NCBI GenBank assembly: GCA_012719195.1
Contig: JAAYAV010000143.1
Span: 1-5,511 of the forward strand
Direction: 5' to 3'
Origin: Anaerolineae bacterium
Lineage (GTDB): Bacteria > Chloroflexota > Anaerolineae > DRVO01
Length of the DNA stretch: 5,511 bases
Both the position numbers and the translations under genes were made by a program. The notes under the pieces were generated by a model. The model worked only from the letters and a program-made list of their open reading frames with translations. It was not told where the DNA came from and made no database searches. This document shows, piece by piece, positions 1 to 4,887 of this stretch (position 1 is the stretch's first letter; every line of letters starts with the position of its first letter).

Positions 1-654
1 CTGGGCGCCTTCGGCGTCGGCATCGGCTACCCCGGCTTCCAGTCCTGGTACGGGCTGTTCAAGGGCGGCCTCTCCGACTTGGCCTACTGGTACTACGACA
101 AGCACGACTTGGTGGAGGCGCTCCGGCAACTGCATGACCGTCAGTGCGAAGTGCAGATGGAGATGGCCCTGCAGGAGAAGCCCGACTTCATTCTGCTGGG
201 CGGCTCGGGCACCATCACCCTGCAGTCGCCTACCATCGCTCGCGAGATCTCGCTGCCCACCATCAGGAAGCTTACCGCCATGGCCAAGCGGGCCGGCGTT
301 CCGACCATGCTGCACTCCTGCGGCAAGGAGCGCGACCTGGTGCGCTGGTGCGCCGAGGAGACGGACCTGGACTGCATCAACCCGCTGGAGATCGCGCCCA
401 TGGGGGACTGCGACCTGGCGGGTCTCAAGCGCGACCACGGCGGCCGCATCGCCCTGATGGGCAACCTGCACACCACCGAGGTGATGCTTCGGGGATCAGT
501 CGAGGATGTGATGCAGGCATCGCGGGACGCCATCGAGGCGGCAGCGGTGGGCGGCGGCTTCATCCTCTCCACCGGCGACCAGTGCGGTCGCGATACTCCC
601 GACGAGAACCTGCGCGCCATGGTCCGGGCGGTGGAGCAGTACGGCGGGTACTAG
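1..654 (+). CDS. Uroporphyrinogen decarboxylase (URO-D/MtaA) superfamily protein, 5'-truncated
   Basis: The reading frame is open from base 1 to the TAG at 652-654, leaving 217 residues; the N-terminus lies outside the window. The superfamily includes uroporphyrinogen decarboxylase and the cobalamin/coenzyme M methyltransferases (MtaA, MtbA, CmuA). Visible superfamily features are LHSCGK at about residues 104-109, GNLHTTEVML in place of the HemE-type GNLDP motif, and a C-terminal ILSTGDQCG..TPDENLRAMV block. The H-x-C pair (residues 105 and 107) and a later Cys (195) match the H-x-C...C zinc-ligand pattern of the methyltransferase branch, which true HemE lacks. I infer a zinc-dependent corrinoid or methyl-transfer type enzyme rather than heme synthesis; the substrate cannot be read. 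TTG 79 and other internal starts are not the real start, because homologous-looking sequence continues upstream to base 1. A repeat-rich spacer follows the stop. Confidence 0.85.
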   Translation: MGAFGVGIGYPGFQSWYGLFKGGLSDLAYWYYDKHDLVEALRQLHDRQCEVQMEMALQEKPDFILLGGSGTITLQSPTIAREISLPTIRKLTAMAKRAGVPTMLHSCGKERDLVRWCAEETDLDCINPLEIAPMGDCDLAGLKRDHGGRIALMGNLHTTEVMLRGSVEDVMQASRDAIEAAAVGGGFILSTGDQCGRDTPDENLRAMVRAVEQYGGY

Positions 655-665
655 GCGGAGTGGAT

Positions 666-742
666 GGTGTGTAGTGGCCAGTGGCCAGTGGTCAGTGCGG
701 AGGAGTCATCCACTAGCCACTGTCCACTGATCACTATACACC
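666..742. repeat. Imperfect inverted repeat, 32-bp arms made of 7-bp units
   Basis: The left arm (666-697) and right arm (711-742) are the same length and match at 26 of 32 positions without gaps. Three of the six differences would be G-U pairs in RNA. The loop is 13 nt (698-710). Each arm is itself a degenerate 7-bp tandem array: AGTGGCC, AGTGGCC, AGTGGTC, AGTG on the left and CACTNNN units on the right. The element starts 12 nt after the URO-D stop. It could act as a transcription barrier or an mRNA 3'-end stabiliser, but no T-tract follows, so a classical intrinsic terminator is not supported. A dispersed intergenic repeat is the likeliest alternative. The structure is seen directly; its function is inferred. 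Confidence 0.8.
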
Positions 743-752
743 GACTGCCATC

Positions 753-791
753 TTCTCAGCGTTCTCTGTGTCCTCAGCGGTGAGTTCTCTC
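753..791. repeat. Short tandem array of degenerate 9-bp units
   Basis: Three consecutive nonamers occupy 753-779: TTCTCAGCG, TTCTCTGTG and TCCTCAGCG. A linker GTGAG and a partial unit TTCTCTC (785-791) follow. The array ends exactly at the -35 box of the next gene (792). Its composition (CT-rich, period 9) is unlike the coding flanks. From memory, similar CTCTGCG-type nonamer strings recur in intergenic regions of many environmental bacterial genomes, but I cannot verify that here. No function is assigned. Confidence 0.6.
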
Positions 792-820
792 TTGACGGAC
801 CGAACATATGTTCGTATACT
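792..820 (+). promoter_or_regulatory. Sigma-70-type promoter of the radical SAM gene
   Basis: A -35 box TTGACG (792-797, 5/6 match to TTGACA) and a -10 box TATACT (815-820, 5/6 match to TATAAT) are separated by exactly 17 bp. The transcription start is predicted about 7 nt past the -10 box, at or next to the A of ATG 827, which would give a leaderless mRNA. No Shine-Dalgarno sequence precedes ATG 827, in agreement with this. The LexA-type palindrome fills most of the spacer. Confidence 0.85.
801..814. promoter_or_regulatory. LexA/SOS box (Gram-positive Cheo-box type)
   Basis: CGAACATATGTTCG is a perfect 14-bp palindrome. It agrees at every position with the consensus known for Bacillus and actinobacterial LexA, CGAAC-RNRY-GTTYG. 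It lies 3 bp after the -35 hexamer and directly abuts the -10 hexamer, so bound LexA would block RNA polymerase. This predicts repression in undamaged cells and induction by DNA damage. That this host carries a LexA of the same specificity is an inference; no lexA gene is in the window. Confidence 0.82.
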
Positions 821-826
821 GTGGTC

Positions 827-1963
827 ATGATCCGCTCGCTGGACACGCACGAGAAGGTCGAACTGTTGGTAGGAGCGGCCTGGGCCGAGTCCAGCCGCTT
901 TGAGCCGGCGAGCCCGGCTACACGCGATTTCGCCGGTGAGGTCTTCCTGGCGAAGGCTCGCCCCCGCAATGTCCCCCTGCTCAAGGTACTCCTCAGCAAC
1001 GCCTGCCAGAACGACTGCGCCTACTGCGCTACTCGGGCGAGCGCCTCGGTGCGCCGGTGCAGCCTCTCCCCCGACGAGCTCGCGCGGTCCTTCGATTTGA
1101 TGCGTCGTAGCGGCCTGGTGGAGGGCCTTTTCCTCAGCTCCGGCCTCTGTGGCGACGCTGTCCGCACCCAGGATCGCCTGCTGGACACGGTGGAGATCGT
1201 GCGCAGCCGGTACGGCTTCCAGGGGTACGTCCACCTCAAGATCATGCCGGGCGCAACGGCCGACCAGGTCGAGCGCGCCGGCCTCATTGCCGACCGGGTG
1301 TCGGTGAACCTGGAGGCGCCCAACCCGGAGCGCCTGGCCATGATCGCTCCCGACAAGCAGTTCGGGAATCTGCTGGACCTGGTGGGGCGCATCGGCAGGC
1401 TTCAGTCTCGGCGCGCCGGGTATGCGCCGGCCGGGCCCACCACCCAGTTCGTCGCCGGTTCGGCGGGGGAAAGCGACCGCGAGTTGCTGTCCTGCGCCGG
1501 CATGTTGTACCGCCTCCACGGTCTCCGCCGCGCCTACTACAGCGGCTTCCGGCCCGTGGCCGGCTCTCCCTTAGAGGAGGTGCCGCCCATGTCCCTGTCG
1601 CGGGAGCACCGCCTCTACCAGGCCGATGCCCTCCTGCGCCAGTACGGCTTCAGCGCCGAGGAGATGGCGTTTGATGATAGCGGCGGTCTGGACGGACGGG
1701 CCGACCCCAAGCTGGCCTGGGCGCTGCGGCACCCCGAGGCGTTCCCCGTGGAGGTGAACGACGCCGACCGGCGCACTCTGCTGCGCATACCGGGAATAGG
1801 GCCGGCGGGCGCCAGGAGGGTGATCGAGGCTCGGCGGCAGGCGCGGCTGCGGGACCTGGGCCAGTTGGAGAGGCTGGGGGTACGGGCCGAGGCGTGCGCC
1901 CCGTTCGTGCTTCTGGCCGGGCGGCGGCCGCCGATGCAAGCCACGCTGCCCATGCGTTGGTAG
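827..1963 (+). CDS. Radical SAM protein with C-terminal helix-hairpin-helix; putative DNA modification/repair protein (rSAM_link_UDG type)
   Basis: The 378-residue product carries the radical SAM cluster motif CQNDCAYC (C-x3-C-x2-C; Cys 60, 64, 67 from ATG 827), which binds the [4Fe-4S]-SAM centre. Family-like blocks follow: EGLFLSSG, GYVHLKIMPGA, DRVSVNLEAPN and APDK. Further on are DPKLAWALRHPEAFPVEVN and a helix-hairpin-helix (LLRIPGIGPAGARRVIEAR, about residues 318-336), which usually means DNA contact. This arrangement is that of the family named 'putative DNA modification/repair radical SAM protein' (TIGR03916, from memory), often encoded beside a uracil-DNA-glycosylase-like protein. 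Its chemistry is unknown. GTG 821 is in frame but lies between the -10 box and the predicted transcription start, so ATG 827 is preferred. The gene appears monocistronic: its own promoter with a LexA box lies upstream and a strong hairpin follows. No UDG partner is visible. Confidence 0.92.
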   Translation: MIRSLDTHEKVELLVGAAWAESSRFEPASPATRDFAGEVFLAKARPRNVPLLKVLLSNACQNDCAYCATRASASVRRCSLSPDELARSFDLMRRSGLVEGLFLSSGLCGDAVRTQDRLLDTVEIVRSRYGFQGYVHLKIMPGATADQVERAGLIADRVSVNLEAPNPERLAMIAPDKQFGNLLDLVGRIGRLQSRRAGYAPAGPTTQFVAGSAGESDRELLSCAGMLYRLHGLRRAYYSGFRPVAGSPLEEVPPMSLSREHRLYQADALLRQYGFSAEEMAFDDSGGLDGRADPKLAWALRHPEAFPVEVNDADRRTLLRIPGIGPAGARRVIEARRQARLRDLGQLERLGVRAEACAPFVLLAGRRPPMQATLPMRW

Positions 1964-1978
1964 GGGGTCCTCAGGGGT

Positions 1979-2023
1979 ACACGCAACAGGGGCCTCGCAC
2001 ATTGCGAGGCCCCTGTTGCGTGT
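1979..2023. terminator. Bidirectional hairpin terminator between convergent genes
   Basis: The two 21-nt arms (1979-1999 and 2003-2023) are perfectly complementary around a 3-nt loop (CAT). Wobble and Watson-Crick pairs can extend the stem by about three more positions. It lies 15 bp after the radical SAM stop and 15 bp beyond the stop of the minus-strand membrane-protein gene, so it can serve both. Neither strand has a T-tract after the stem, so it may work as a strong hairpin-only terminator, a Rho-assisted one, or an mRNA 3'-end protector. Confidence 0.75.
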
Positions 2024-2038
2024 GCTGAACGACAGTGC

Positions 2039-2374
2039 CTAGACGACGAACTGGATGATCAGGCCCGCCACGGCCGCTATGCCCAGCATGTAGAGGGTCA
2101 CCTTTCCGAACCGCCGCGGCAGCAGCCCGGCGGAATAACCTTCCCGGTAGTACGCCTCCAGGAAGATGATCGCAATCAACCAAGCCAGGCCTATGATGAC
2201 CATGGAGAAGTTGACGGCGGCGGCGCGCCCCCACTTGCCCACGAACCGGACCACCAAGGTCATGATGGCCTGCCGCACGAGCACGAAGTCCAGCAGAGCC
2301 AACGCCGCCGAGACGATCCAGGCGCCGTAGATAAGGAAGAACTTGCCGATATTCCTTGCCATAGTTGCTACCAT
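2039..2374 (-). CDS. Small three-helix membrane protein of unknown function
   Basis: This gene encodes 111 residues. Three hydrophobic segments are predicted at about residues 12-33, 53-73 and 92-111. A basic, amphipathic-looking stretch (about 34-50, with VVRFVGKWGR) lies between the first two, and a charged linker with REGY and PRRFGK precedes the third. The third helix runs to the C-terminus. The start ATG 2374 is supported by AAAGG 7 nt upstream (2382-2386); a second ATG four codons in is possible. It starts 19 bp after the stop of the upstream ATPase gene, so it is probably the last gene of that operon. I do not recognise the family. It is too short, and carries no visible permease loop (EAA-type) motif, to be an OppB/OppC permease. 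An accessory role for the transporter is only a guess from position. Confidence 0.75.
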   Translation of the reverse strand: MVATMARNIGKFFLIYGAWIVSAALALLDFVLVRQAIMTLVVRFVGKWGRAAAVNFSMVIIGLAWLIAIIFLEAYYREGYSAGLLPRRFGKVTLYMLGIAAVAGLIIQFVV

Positions 2375-2381
2375 TCAACTG

Positions 2382-2386
2382 CCTTT
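2382..2386 (-). promoter_or_regulatory. Ribosome binding site of the small membrane protein
   Basis: AAAGG on the minus strand lies 7 nt before ATG 2374. It favours this start over the ATG four codons downstream and over a competing overlapping frame. Confidence 0.55.
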
Positions 2387-2393
2387 CTGACCG

Positions 2394-3440
2394 CTACTTG
2401 GTGAGCTCGACCACTCCTCGGAGCGACAACTCCTCGGCGAAGTGGCAGGCCACGAAGTGGTCCTTCCTGACCTCGCGGAGGGCGGGCTCTTCCTGAGAGC
2501 AGAGCGCCTGGGCGTAGCGGCAACGAGGATGGAAGTAGCAGCCGCTGGGCGGATTGGCCGGGTCGGCCACTTCGCCCTCCAGGATGATCCGGTTCTTCTC
2601 CATCCGCGGATCCGGCCGAGGCACGGCGGAAAGCAGCGCCTCGGTGTAGGGCATCAGCGGGTTCATGTAGAGCTCTTCCGTCTCAGCCGTCTCCACCAGC
2701 TTGCCCACGTACATCACGGCGACGGCGTCGCTAACGTGTTCGACCACGCTCAGGTCGTGTGCCACGAAGAGGTAGGAGAGGTGCATCTCTTCCTGCAGGT
2801 CCTCCAGCAGGTTGAGCGTCTGGGCCTGGATGGACACGTCCAGAGCGGAGACGGGCTCGTCGCAGACAATGAGCTGCGGGTTGAGCGCGAGGGCGCGAGC
2901 GATGCCGATTCTCTGGCGCTGACCGCCGGAGAACGCGTGCGGGTACCGGCGCATGTACTCCGGACGGAGACCCACGCGGCGCAGCAGTTCGGCGACGCGG
3001 TCTTCCAGGGCCGAGCCCCTGGCCACCTTGTTGACTACGAGCGGCTCGCCGACGATGTCCAGGAGGGTCATGCGGGGGTTCAGGGAGGAGTACGGGTCCT
3101 GGAAGATCATCTGCATGTTACGCCGCATGTGGCGGACGGTTTCCTTGTCCGCCTTGACGACGTCGATGGGGCCGAGGTCCTGGTCACGGAAGATGACCTC
3201 GCCGCTGGTCGGTTCGATCGCCCGGAGGATGGAGCGTCCGGTGGTGGTCTTGCCACAACCGCTCTCTCCCACCAGGCCGAGCGTCTTCCCCTCGGGGACG
3301 GAGAAGGTGACCCCGTCCACGGCCTTCACGTAGCCGACGACGCGGCGCATGAAGCCACGCACGATGGGGAAGTGCTTCTTCAGGTTACGGACTTCCAGGA
3401 TGGGCTTGGTGCCGTTTCCGTTGCTGTTTGCTGCTGCCAT
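2394..3440 (-). CDS. oppF: Oligopeptide/dipeptide-type ABC transporter ATP-binding protein (OppF/DppF-like)
   Basis: This 348-residue cytoplasmic ATPase would power import of peptides, nickel or related solutes together with its OppD-like partner. In order: Walker A GESGCGKT (58-65), Q-loop FQD (Q114), signature FSGGQRQR (170-177), Walker B LIVCDE (190-195, catalytic E195), D-loop SALD (198-201) and switch His in AHD (H228). The C-terminal oligopeptide-transporter extension (PPSGCYFHPRCRYA) carries four cysteines (301, 307, 314, 332). In related transporters this extension has been reported to hold a [4Fe-4S] cluster. Length is normal for the family. ATG 3440 is chosen because an upstream in-frame GTG would overlap the preceding gene and the domain begins at about residue 13. 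The start lies 17 bp after the OppD-like stop, and the purine-rich GGGAG just past that stop is the likely, somewhat distant, ribosome site. Substrate cannot be inferred without the binding protein. Confidence 0.93.
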   Translation of the reverse strand: MAAANSNGNGTKPILEVRNLKKHFPIVRGFMRRVVGYVKAVDGVTFSVPEGKTLGLVGESGCGKTTTGRSILRAIEPTSGEVIFRDQDLGPIDVVKADKETVRHMRRNMQMIFQDPYSSLNPRMTLLDIVGEPLVVNKVARGSALEDRVAELLRRVGLRPEYMRRYPHAFSGGQRQRIGIARALALNPQLIVCDEPVSALDVSIQAQTLNLLEDLQEEMHLSYLFVAHDLSVVEHVSDAVAVMYVGKLVETAETEELYMNPLMPYTEALLSAVPRPDPRMEKNRIILEGEVADPANPPSGCYFHPRCRYAQALCSQEEPALREVRKDHFVACHFAEELSLRGVVELTK

Positions 3441-3457
3441 TTGTCGCTCTCTCTCCC

Positions 3458-4501
3458 TCACTCGCCCTGGTCGTACAGCAGGCAACTGACTAGGTGACCG
3501 TTACCCACGTCCACCATCTTCGGTTCCTGGACGTTGCACACTCCCGGCATGTAGCTCGGACACCGGGTGTGGAAGGTACATCCGGACGGGATGTTGTACG
3601 GATCCGGAACCATGCCCTTGATGGTCTCGAGCTTTGCGGTGCTCTTCTGGCCGATCTTGGGGATGGAGCGGAGCAAGGCGCGGGTGTAGGGGTGCTTAGG
3701 ATCGTGGAACACATCGTCGATGCTGGCTCTCTCGACGACCTTGCCCAGGTACATCACGATCACTTCCTCGGCCATTTCGGCGATCACGCCCAGGTTGTGG
3801 GTGATGTACATGATCGCCATCCCCATCTCGGCCTGGAGGTCGCGCATCAGGGTGAGGATTTGGGCTTCGGTGGTCACGTCGAGGGCGGTGGTGGGCTCGT
3901 CGGCGATGAGCAGGCTTGGCTGGCAGGAGAGCGCCATAGCGATCATGGAGCGCTGACGCATTCCGCCGGAGAGTTCCCAGGGATAGCGGTTGATGACGTC
4001 CTCGGCGCGCGGCAGGCCGCAGTGACGGAGCATGTCGACGGCGATCTCACGCGCCTCTTCCTCGGTTACTTCCTGGTGCAGGAGGATGGCTTCCATGATC
4101 TGGTTGCCGATGGTGTGCACCGGTGAGAAGGAGGTCATGGGCTCCTGGAAGATGAGGGCGATCTCGGCCCCGCGGATGGAGCGGATCTCGTCGCCCATGG
4201 CATCGAGCTTGGTGAGGTCAATCACCGTCTTGGCCTCGCTGGAGCCGTTGCCGCCGGAGTAGCGATGGAAGAGGATGCTACCCTCCACGATGCGGCCGGG
4301 GCTGGGCACGATGCGGAGGATCGACTGCCCGGTCACGCTCTTGCCGCAACCGCTCTCCCCCACTACGCCGAGCGTTTGGCCTCGCTTAATGTCGAAGTCG
4401 ACCCCGTCGATCGCCCGTACTGTCCCCTCATCAAGGAAGAAGTACGTCTTGAGGTCCCTGACCTCAATGAGAAGGTCCCTCTCCTTCTGTGCCGTCGCCA
4501 T
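3458..4501 (-). CDS. oppD: Oligopeptide/dipeptide-type ABC transporter ATP-binding protein (OppD/DppD-like)
   Basis: This 347-residue ATPase is the first gene of the minus-strand operon. Motifs in order: Walker A GESGCGKS (48-55), Q-loop FQE (Q119), signature LSGGMRQR (177-184), Walker B LLIADE (197-202, catalytic E202), D-loop TALD (205-208) and switch His in THN (H235). The LSGGM signature and the QEPMTSFSPVHTIGNQI block are typical of the OppD/DppD half, as SGGQ and QDPYSSLNPR are of the OppF half downstream. A Gly/Ser-rich insertion (about residues 81-90) lies before the Q-loop. The C-terminal extension carries four cysteines (308, 314, 322, 340), likely [4Fe-4S] ligands by family comparison. 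The start at ATG 4501 is decided by GAGGT 7 nt upstream; the frame stays open further upstream but that stretch is low-complexity and unlike the family. Permease and binding-protein genes are absent from the window. Confidence 0.93.
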   Translation of the reverse strand: MATAQKERDLLIEVRDLKTYFFLDEGTVRAIDGVDFDIKRGQTLGVVGESGCGKSVTGQSILRIVPSPGRIVEGSILFHRYSGGNGSSEAKTVIDLTKLDAMGDEIRSIRGAEIALIFQEPMTSFSPVHTIGNQIMEAILLHQEVTEEEAREIAVDMLRHCGLPRAEDVINRYPWELSGGMRQRSMIAMALSCQPSLLIADEPTTALDVTTEAQILTLMRDLQAEMGMAIMYITHNLGVIAEMAEEVIVMYLGKVVERASIDDVFHDPKHPYTRALLRSIPKIGQKSTAKLETIKGMVPDPYNIPSGCTFHTRCPSYMPGVCNVQEPKMVDVGNGHLVSCLLYDQGE

Positions 4502-4508
4502 CTCTTCT

Positions 4509-4513
4509 ACCTC
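4509..4513 (-). promoter_or_regulatory. Ribosome binding site deciding the OppD-like start
   Basis: GAGGT on the minus strand lies 7 nt before ATG 4501. It supports this start over in-frame upstream candidates as far as 4657, which would add 52 residues rich in Pro, Arg and Ala with no family resemblance. Confidence 0.7.
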
Positions 4514-4705
4514 TCGTAAGGTTCGGAAGCAGCCCTGCCTCGCCGCCGGTGGTGATGGGCGACAGGCCTTCACCGCAACGGGTCGCCGCTGCCGGTGCTT
4601 AGCCGTCCGGGCCGGCCGGAAGGTGGGCCCGGGCTCCGACTGAGGCCCCACGTCCACGTGCGGAAGGGGGACCGAGTGTGGTCACATCTCGCGACCGAAT
4701 GTCGT

Positions 4706-4734
4706 AGTATTGCGCCTGAGCCGCGGACTGTCAA
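4706..4734 (-). promoter_or_regulatory. Candidate promoter of the ABC ATPase operon
   Basis: On the minus strand a perfect TTGACA (-35, 4734 to 4729) is followed after 17 bp by AATACT (-10, 4711 to 4706; 4/6 match to TATAAT). Transcription would start near 4699, giving a leader of roughly 200 nt before ATG 4501. The perfect -35 box and ideal spacing support it; the -10 box is only moderate. Confidence 0.5.
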
Positions 4735-4836
4735 GGCCCGATGGACGCAATGACGAGCCAGACCATTATCTGCTAGCGGCTCTCCCCCAGACAAACTGAC
4801 GGCCGTGTGCTTCGAGAGCGGCGTCCTCTAGCGGCT

Positions 4837-4865
4837 ATTATGGGTGTCGATTACTGGTTCCGCAA
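4837..4865 (-). promoter_or_regulatory. Second, weaker candidate minus-strand promoter
   Basis: TTGCGG (4865 to 4860) and CATAAT (4842 to 4837, 5/6 match to TATAAT) are 17 bp apart on the minus strand, just downstream of rlmB. The -35 box matches only 3 of 6 positions, and a chance occurrence is quite possible. Confidence 0.3.
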
Positions 4866-4887
4866 GGGAGCGCCGCTTGCGCCCGCG

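Larger units (their letters stand above)
4502..4887. other. 386-bp intergenic region between rlmB and the ABC ATPase operon
   Basis: No convincing gene, tRNA or known riboswitch is seen. Both flanking genes read on the minus strand. The stretch holds two candidate minus-strand promoters and a leader of about 200 nt before the OppD-like gene. Small symmetric elements are CACGT-CC-ACGTG (4649-4660) and a 6-bp stem CGCAAG/CTTGCG with a 9-nt loop just after rlmB (4861-4881). There is also a 9-bp direct repeat CTAGCGGCT at 4773 and 4828. None of these is strong enough alone to name a regulator or a terminator. Confidence 0.6.

Noticed and set aside
666..791. CRISPR array or insertion-sequence remnant
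   Set aside because: The units are 7 and 9 bp with no spacers, and no transposase fragment or clear target duplication is visible.
821..823. GTG as the start of the radical SAM gene
   Set aside because: It lies between the -10 box and the predicted transcription start, so it would not be in the mRNA.
734..1519. 261-codon minus-strand open frame across the radical SAM gene
   Set aside because: It overlaps the repeats, the promoter and the radical SAM domain and has no recognisable motif. The plus-strand gene explains the region.
1971..2378. 135-codon minus-strand frame overlapping the small membrane protein
   Set aside because: Its translation is Gly/Arg-rich and runs through the hairpin terminator. 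The alternative frame gives three clean membrane helices and a well-spaced ribosome site.
2442..3497. 351-codon plus-strand open frame opposite the OppF-like gene
   Set aside because: It is an antisense shadow of a clear ABC ATPase in GC-rich DNA. Its translation is His/Val/Asp-rich, with no recognisable domain.
3494..4126. 210-codon plus-strand open frame opposite the OppD-like gene
   Set aside because: Antisense shadow with no domain; the minus-strand frame carries all ATPase motifs.
4502..4657. 52-residue N-terminal extension of the OppD-like protein
   Set aside because: A GAGGT ribosome site marks ATG 4501. The extension is Pro/Arg/Ala-rich and unlike the family.
4773..4836. 9-bp direct repeat CTAGCGGCT as an attachment site or operator
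   Set aside because: It has two short copies with unrelated flanks and no integrase or regulator nearby, so chance is adequate.
4861..4881. Hairpin after rlmB as an intrinsic terminator
   Set aside because: The stem is only 6 bp with a 9-nt loop and no T-tract follows on the minus strand.
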